A stretch of DNA of 64,000 nucleotides, taken from contig VXBA01001643.1 of NCBI GenBank assembly GCA_013399895.1, positions 398,152-462,151 of the forward strand. The letters are read 5' to 3'. Below the pieces are notes generated by a model. That model did not search any database and was not told the DNA's origin. It saw nothing but the letters and a program-made list of their open reading frames with translations. The DNA is from Serilophus lunatus. Lineage: Eukaryota; Chordata; Aves; Passeriformes; Eurylaimidae. The stretch's first letter is position 1, and every line of letters begins with the position of its first letter. Below are positions 59,201 through 64,000 of this stretch, one piece after another. The position numbers and the translations under genes were made by a program.

Positions 59201-61890
59201 GACCCATCCAGTCACTGGGATTCAGCTGGATCTCTGTGTCCTGGGAGCTCCACACTCAGCCTCAGGCTCAACTCTCCTCCTCCTGCATCACTCCTCAGCT
59301 CTGGTTTGGGCAGCTAAACTGGCCCAACTAAAATGGTTCCTGATGCTGATATGAGGCAGGAAAGAAGATAGAAAAGGATCAATTAAGTTTGGGAGGACAG
59401 GTTTAAAACATTTCCCTGAAGAAATGTAAGTCGCTCCGTAGGTGAAGGCACCACAGCACCTGTAGGATTAGAGCCCAGCTAATCTCCTTCTATTCCTGTC
59501 TTCCAACCTTTAAATCACCTTCAGCCACAGACACCTGCACAATTCACATTTGATTTGGGGACCCTTCACACCCTCAGCTGCCTGCACTGCCTTGGATGGG
59601 GAAAATGATCTGTTCTCAGCACTTTTTGAGCTGTTGAAAGTCTCTTGTGACATATTCATAAAAATTCCTTCCTGTAGGTGTGCAGGTTCTTTGCAAGAAT
59701 TTGGGAGCTGGGCTTAATTTTTACTTGCAGTGGGCTCATCATTCAGCTTATAGCATCTCCCACAACCACTGTTAAAAATTCACACTTAATAGCATTGCTT
59801 TATTATTATCCCCATCTTGCATCCAGTGTGTGCAGGCACGTTCAGACTTTGGTGTGAGGCATTTTTTGGGCACAGTAGAAGTGGTTATTTCTCTTTATGT
59901 GCACGCTCAGAGGCAAGTTCAGTAAAATGGATGAGATTCCCTGTGGCAAATGAACCTCTGCCATAGAAACCCAGTGTGATCTGGGGGGGGGGCCCAGCTG
60001 GAACAAAAGCTGACTTGAGCAGTTTCAAAGTTCAAGTGAAGTGCATTAGGGAGCTCTCAGTGAAGCTCAGAGTGACTGATGGTCTCTGCTATGGAGAAGT
60101 ACAAGAACTGGAATTTAAAAGGTTTCCCTGTTGCAAGTTTTATCCTTTTATCACCTCCTTGACACAAGATGTGAGATGCCCTACACTGTGCCTGGCAAAG
60201 AACAATCTTGTTAACCTTTCCCACTTGGGAATGCCACGTCTTCATAAAAAGTGATGACATCCATTTGTAGGGTGATTGCAACGGGGTCAGTGCCACCACA
60301 TAATCACACAACTATTTATTTTAAGCACCCTCAAGACTTTGGCCTCACTCTGAGAGACAAGTACCTACCACCAGCTCTGCCTTATCTCTGGACATGTCTG
60401 AACAGGAGATTAATTTCTTTGATACCTCCATTTAACATGATAACAGAAGGAAAATAGCTACTCTGGGGGGATGTGGGATCTAAGTGTTTTGACATGTCTC
60501 TCTGTCTCTTTAGGCTCTCACTCTATATCCAATTCTATGATGTCTGAGCACCTTTTGACCTTTTAAAAGCTGAGAAATCATTCTTCCCCCTGCTTTTCTT
60601 GAAATGTTAATTAAAACACCCTCTCAGTGCATGTCAAGAAATCACCTACTAAGCAAGGGCCAGTAGATACTAGTTGGCAGCATTCCTTAAAAATGCTTTC
60701 CCAAGGAGCTGCTTTGGTTTCCACTTTCAGTGACTTGTCTCAGTGCTTTGAGGAAGAAAAACCTTCCCAAATCCTTTGCAGGAATGCAGGTGTGCACGGA
60801 CATGGGGAGGTTAAAGAGCACGTGGTGCCAGCTGTGCCACCTTCTCCCTCTTGGCATCTCCACACTGTTTAGCAGCAGAATTCACAGGAATTAAATCCCA
60901 GCCCCACGACCTCAAGTGATGAGAGAAACTCTTCCACAGCAAGTACAGGCACAAATCATGCCAGGACTCAAACAATGGCTCCTTTGGAAGGCCAGTCTTC
61001 CAGAGGATTATGGATGACTTCCCAGCCTCAGTCCAAGGGACTGTCAGAGCTCTGGATCCCTGCTTCCCCTCTTTGTTTCCAGGCTTCTTTCTTGTAGCTC
61101 CCAGCCCGTGCTCCATGCCCTGCACCCTCTGCTCCGTGACCTCTCCGATGGGTGCCCAGCTCTCCTGGAGCTCCACAAAGAAACACCTCTGGGGAGCTCA
61201 TCCAGCAACTCAAAGAGGATCTAGAGGACATTTTTCTTGGGTTTCTTTAGGCAAAGTGCTAAACTTCATCCTCCTTTGCCCTCAGATAGAGATTTAAAGA
61301 AGAATTTTGGGTTCCAAGGCTGCTCTCTAACCTGCCATCCCCTCACCCTCTGATTTTGACAGTGTTGTCATTTCTCTCCCAACCCCAATGTTTGCTGGCA
61401 TTGTTTCAGCTATCTGGGAGTTGTCTGGAGGCAGTGGACACTGGGATTGTGTCTCATCTCACTGCTCCCCAATCCTGCTTGGAGCTAAAAGAGAAAAAGC
61501 CCTGCAGCCCTGAAGTGTCTGTGCACACGGGGTGAGTGGGATGTTCACAAAGTGCAACGTGCTGGACAGTTCATCCGTGGTACAACTGGGAAAACATTCC
61601 AGAATGGAGTCTGAAATCATTGGTTTTTCTTCAAAGTGCTTTCAGAAACAAAATATTTCCCATTAATTACAGTGGCCATGTCTAGAAGACCCAATGATGT
61701 ATCTGCAACAATGATTTCTTCTTTTTTTCCTATCAATTTCTATTCTACATGTAAAGTCATTGCTTCATTCTCAGCTGTTCTGATGCTTTCAATGGAAATA
61801 ATAGATGGATAGTAAAGAATCTGAATCCTCTGTCTATTCAGTATTACAAATTAAATAAAGAAAATTCAGTCTCTTTTCTCTGCAAGAATG
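53264..61890. other. No gene seen
   Basis: This includes the longest frame of the window, 215 codons at 54653-55300 (plus). It has no domain, and its hydrophobic C-terminus comes from a T/C-rich low-complexity tract. A 10-G run lies at 59983-59992. A homeodomain-rich stretch (CTTAATTAGGTAA, GATTGGTTAATGAAG, TTTTTAATTAATAG) lies at 57715-58010. No CR1 copy is recognised. Confidence 0.5.
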
Positions 61891-61923
61891 CTGATCTCAT
61901 TCTCTTTTCCTTTACAGGTGAGT
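61891..61923 (+). promoter_or_regulatory. Candidate recursive (zero-length exon) splice site
   Basis: The elements occur in order: CTGAT (61891-61895, branch A at 61894), the pyrimidine-rich CTCATTCTCTTTTCCTTTA, then CAG ending at 61917, joined directly to a consensus donor GTGAGT (61918-61923). The branch A lies 23 bases from the AG, an ideal distance. In recursive splicing the upstream intron part is removed at the AG, regenerating a donor that removes the rest. It would imply that this point lies inside a long + strand intron. It could instead be a plain acceptor of a terminal exon. Confidence 0.4.
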
Positions 61924-62185
61924 CAGAAACCAAGAATGAATTAAATACTGACATTGATCTGGATGGAAGAGAGAAGAAAGCCCCCTGTAAACATGGAATG
62001 AATTCCAGTTTAAATCCTTATAAATTTATGCTGGGAAATGCCCTGAATTATGTTGCTGCTAATTGTAAACTGATCTTAAAGTCCCAAGGTGGTGGATTAT
62101 ACTGGTGGATGCTCAGAGAAAGCTCATAACCAAAATGAACAACTTTAAATCATTAAATGAAAAATAAAACAATTAAAATGTTTTT
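61918..62185 (+). other. Possible terminal exon with 69-codon open frame and AATAAA
   Basis: If the acceptor at 61917 is used conventionally, one frame is open from 61920 to a TAA at 62127-62129 (69 codons). It starts ESETKNELNTDIDLDGREKK and ends WWMLRESS. An AATAAA at 62163-62168 follows, 34 bases after the stop, with T-rich sequence (ATGTTTTTAAAAA) beyond it. The same frame is also open upstream of the acceptor, back to a TAA at 61752-61754, which weakens the case. The peptide is not recognised, and a non-coding last exon is equally possible. Confidence 0.22.
62163..62185 (+). terminator. Possible polyadenylation signal
   Basis: AATAAA at 62163-62168 is preceded by ATTAAA at 62152 and followed by T-rich sequence. 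It gains weight only from the acceptor at 61917 upstream. AATAAA is common by chance in AT-rich DNA. Confidence 0.25.
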
Positions 62186-63019
62186 AAAAATCCAAACAAT
62201 AGAGAGTAAGGACTCGTCAAGATGGTTCATCTCAGCCCTCACTGCAGTCTGCTCATGTCCTCAGTACTATGAACTTTCCACTTGATAGATTGATTGACTG
62301 ACTTCTGCAGCAAATATCAGATAAACACTTAGTTTGATCCCTAGAAATATTCCTTTTCAGTGAAGTTTATTAGACATTAATTTCCACAAACAATATCAGA
62401 GGGAACAACTCAGCACTGCCAGGGGGAATAGAGGAGGTGACCTGGTGGCATTCTACAACTCTGAGTATTTGATTTGGTTTTTATGGATCCCTTTACAAAC
62501 CTTCTGTGGTTCTTCCTCTGAATCATCCACTAAGGACTTACTCTGCACACACAGAAGTTGTGAGGCAAGGGAGAACCAGTCTCCTACCACCCACTGAAGC
62601 TATTTATAACTAATGAGAACATAAGGCATCCATATTAATTAACATCTATTGAAGAGCACGTTGAACAGAGCCATAATCAGTGACAGGAGAAGGAGCTGGT
62701 TTGTTGAAGATCACTCAACATAGATACTAATGAGATGTTTCTTATTCTTCAGGTAATTAATTTCAGAGAAGACAAGGAAAGTCTACTGTAGCCTGAAGTG
62801 ATTCATTTATGGGTTTCTATTAAAATATATACAGAAGTACATGGATGTTTTGGTGATGTTTACAAATTATCTCTCCAGAACTGCCAGGCACTCTCAAAAA
62901 AAAAACCCCAAAACAAAAAAGAGAAGGAATGAATATGGGAGTATTAGGAAAAATTCAAGAAGTTCTTCAAGAAACTAGTGAAGGTTAAGGGCTGATGGCC
63001 ACAATTTAATGTCATGGCC
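62186..63019. other. No gene; second abutting splice-site pair at 62752
   Basis: TACTAAT (62725-62731), an exact match to the optimal branchpoint, is followed 22 bases later by TTTCTTATTCTTCAG ending at 62752 and then GTAATT. No coding frame follows. The rest is unique AT-rich DNA. Confidence 0.45.
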
Positions 63020-63085
63020 TAGGGGTGGAATGAGATGGTCTTTAAAGTCCCTCTCAACCCAAACCATCCTGAGATTCTCTGATTC
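63020..63085 (+). mobile_element. Very short CR1 LINE 3' end
   Basis: Only the terminal ~65 bases are present: AGGGGTGGAATGAGATGGTC, TTTAAAGTCCCTCTCAACCC, AAACCATCCTGAGATTCTCT. It ends in ATTCTCTGATTCT, matching the CR1 3' octamer-type microsatellite. Confidence 0.9.
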
Positions 63086-64000
63086 TAATTCTAGTCTTAT
63101 TATCCTAAAAGTTTGTCCCACTCTTTTTAGCTGAACAGAAGCAGATTTTTATTGGGTTTATAATGTTCAGGTTGTACTTTGTCAAACTAGCAGAAAAATA
63201 CAAGAGAATTTTAACAAGGATTTGTTTTTCTTCCTCCTCATCTTTAGGGGAGGGAGAGGCAAAATGTTAAAGGCAAAGTCCCGTTGAAGTTCCTGTGGTG
63301 CAGTTGTTGGCCAGGTGTTGTCTTACCAGCAGTACCCCAGGGACAAACCAACAAACACCAGGGGAGGCAGAAGGTCTCAGGATCCTCAGGAATTCCTGGC
63401 TTTGCAGGACTGGAGGAGCTGGGCCAGCCACGTGCATGGGGGGTCAACACAGAAACAGGATCCCTCTCTGAGCAAGAGAGATGATAAAAATGACTCGGGT
63501 GAGGGGGGGAAAGGTGAGAGGAGAGTGTGAAAGGTATTTGTAACACAGCCTAGAAGGTAAATCCTTCTGGAAACTCGGAGTGATCCAAGCCTGGAATAAA
63601 AATAGAAGATGGGAGATCCTTGGCTCAAGTTTCATTGGGAAAATCGATCCAAGGGATGGAGGAGCAGGAGGGACAGGGCAGGGGAGCGAGTGCTGCAAGG
63701 ACACAGATCTCACTGCTGCAGAGCCTGCTCAGGTTTCATTGCTGTCCCAGTGCTTTTAGGGGGAATGCTTGGCCCAGTATGAACACTTTGGAAAGCCCCA
63801 GCTGTATGTCCATTGTGGCTTTTCTGTGACCCCCCAGCTCCTGGACACAAGTCTGTCCACCAGCAGCCCATGCACTGGATACTAAACTTTGCAGAAAGAA
63901 AACCAAGTGCATCTGGACTTCAAAGTATCTCTTAAATTAAAGTTAAATTAAAAAGAAATTTAATTGCAGGGCATGGAAGAAGCATTGTCCTTGTGCTTTT
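63086..64000. other. No gene seen
   Basis: Overlapping frames on both strands up to 100 codons at 63244-63829 shadow one another and are not recognised. Sequence near the right edge is AT-rich and unremarkable. Confidence 0.55.

Overview
This looks like a piece of bird genome, probably from a songbird. The main reason is a scatter of 5'-truncated CR1 LINE copies with the avian 3' end: the decayed reverse-transcriptase C-terminus (VGRPWHR..PREAV..), the 'GGGGTGGAA..GATCTTTAAGGTCC' block and the 'AACCCAAACCATTC' tail. A relic near 49.7 kb resembles a CR1-tailed, tRNA-Ile-derived SINE of the kind described in zebra finch. This is weaker support for a passerine. No bacterial, plasmid or phage features are present, and there is no CRISPR array.

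I find no convincing protein-coding gene. The longest open frame is 215 codons, and none of the translated frames shows a domain I recognise apart from CR1 remnants. The window is best read as a gene-poor regulatory or intronic stretch. From 1 to about 2.9 kb it looks like the end of a long 3' UTR on the + strand, closed by two overlapping AATAAA signals at 2888-2897 and a GU-rich element downstream. I could not identify the gene to the left.

At 10.14-10.50 kb lies the only CpG-dense block. It has a consensus TATA box (10205-10212) about 30 bp ahead of the GC-rich sequence, so it is an orphan promoter candidate on the + strand. The rest holds CR1 copies (4.8, 7.5, 12.8, 19.2, 27.8, 30.2, 35.3, 51.7 and 63.0 kb), three much older amniote repeat relics (a palindromic element at 13.8 kb, an ancient CR1/L3-like piece at 24.1 kb and a MIR-type SINE at 46.1 kb), simple repeats, a 42-base poly-T tract beside a 4-N gap, and clusters of homeodomain-type TAAT/ATTA sites.

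The most unusual signal is at 61.89-61.92 kb. A branchpoint-like CTGAT, a pyrimidine tract and CAG are joined directly to a perfect GTGAGT donor. This zero-length-exon arrangement is the signature of recursive splicing in long vertebrate introns. It is followed by an open frame and an AATAAA at 62163. A second acceptor with a yeast-like TACTAAT branchpoint, also abutting a GT donor, lies 0.8 kb downstream. One reading that joins these parts is a + strand transcription unit starting at the 10.2 kb promoter, with a very long intron processed through these sites. That is inference and needs RNA evidence.
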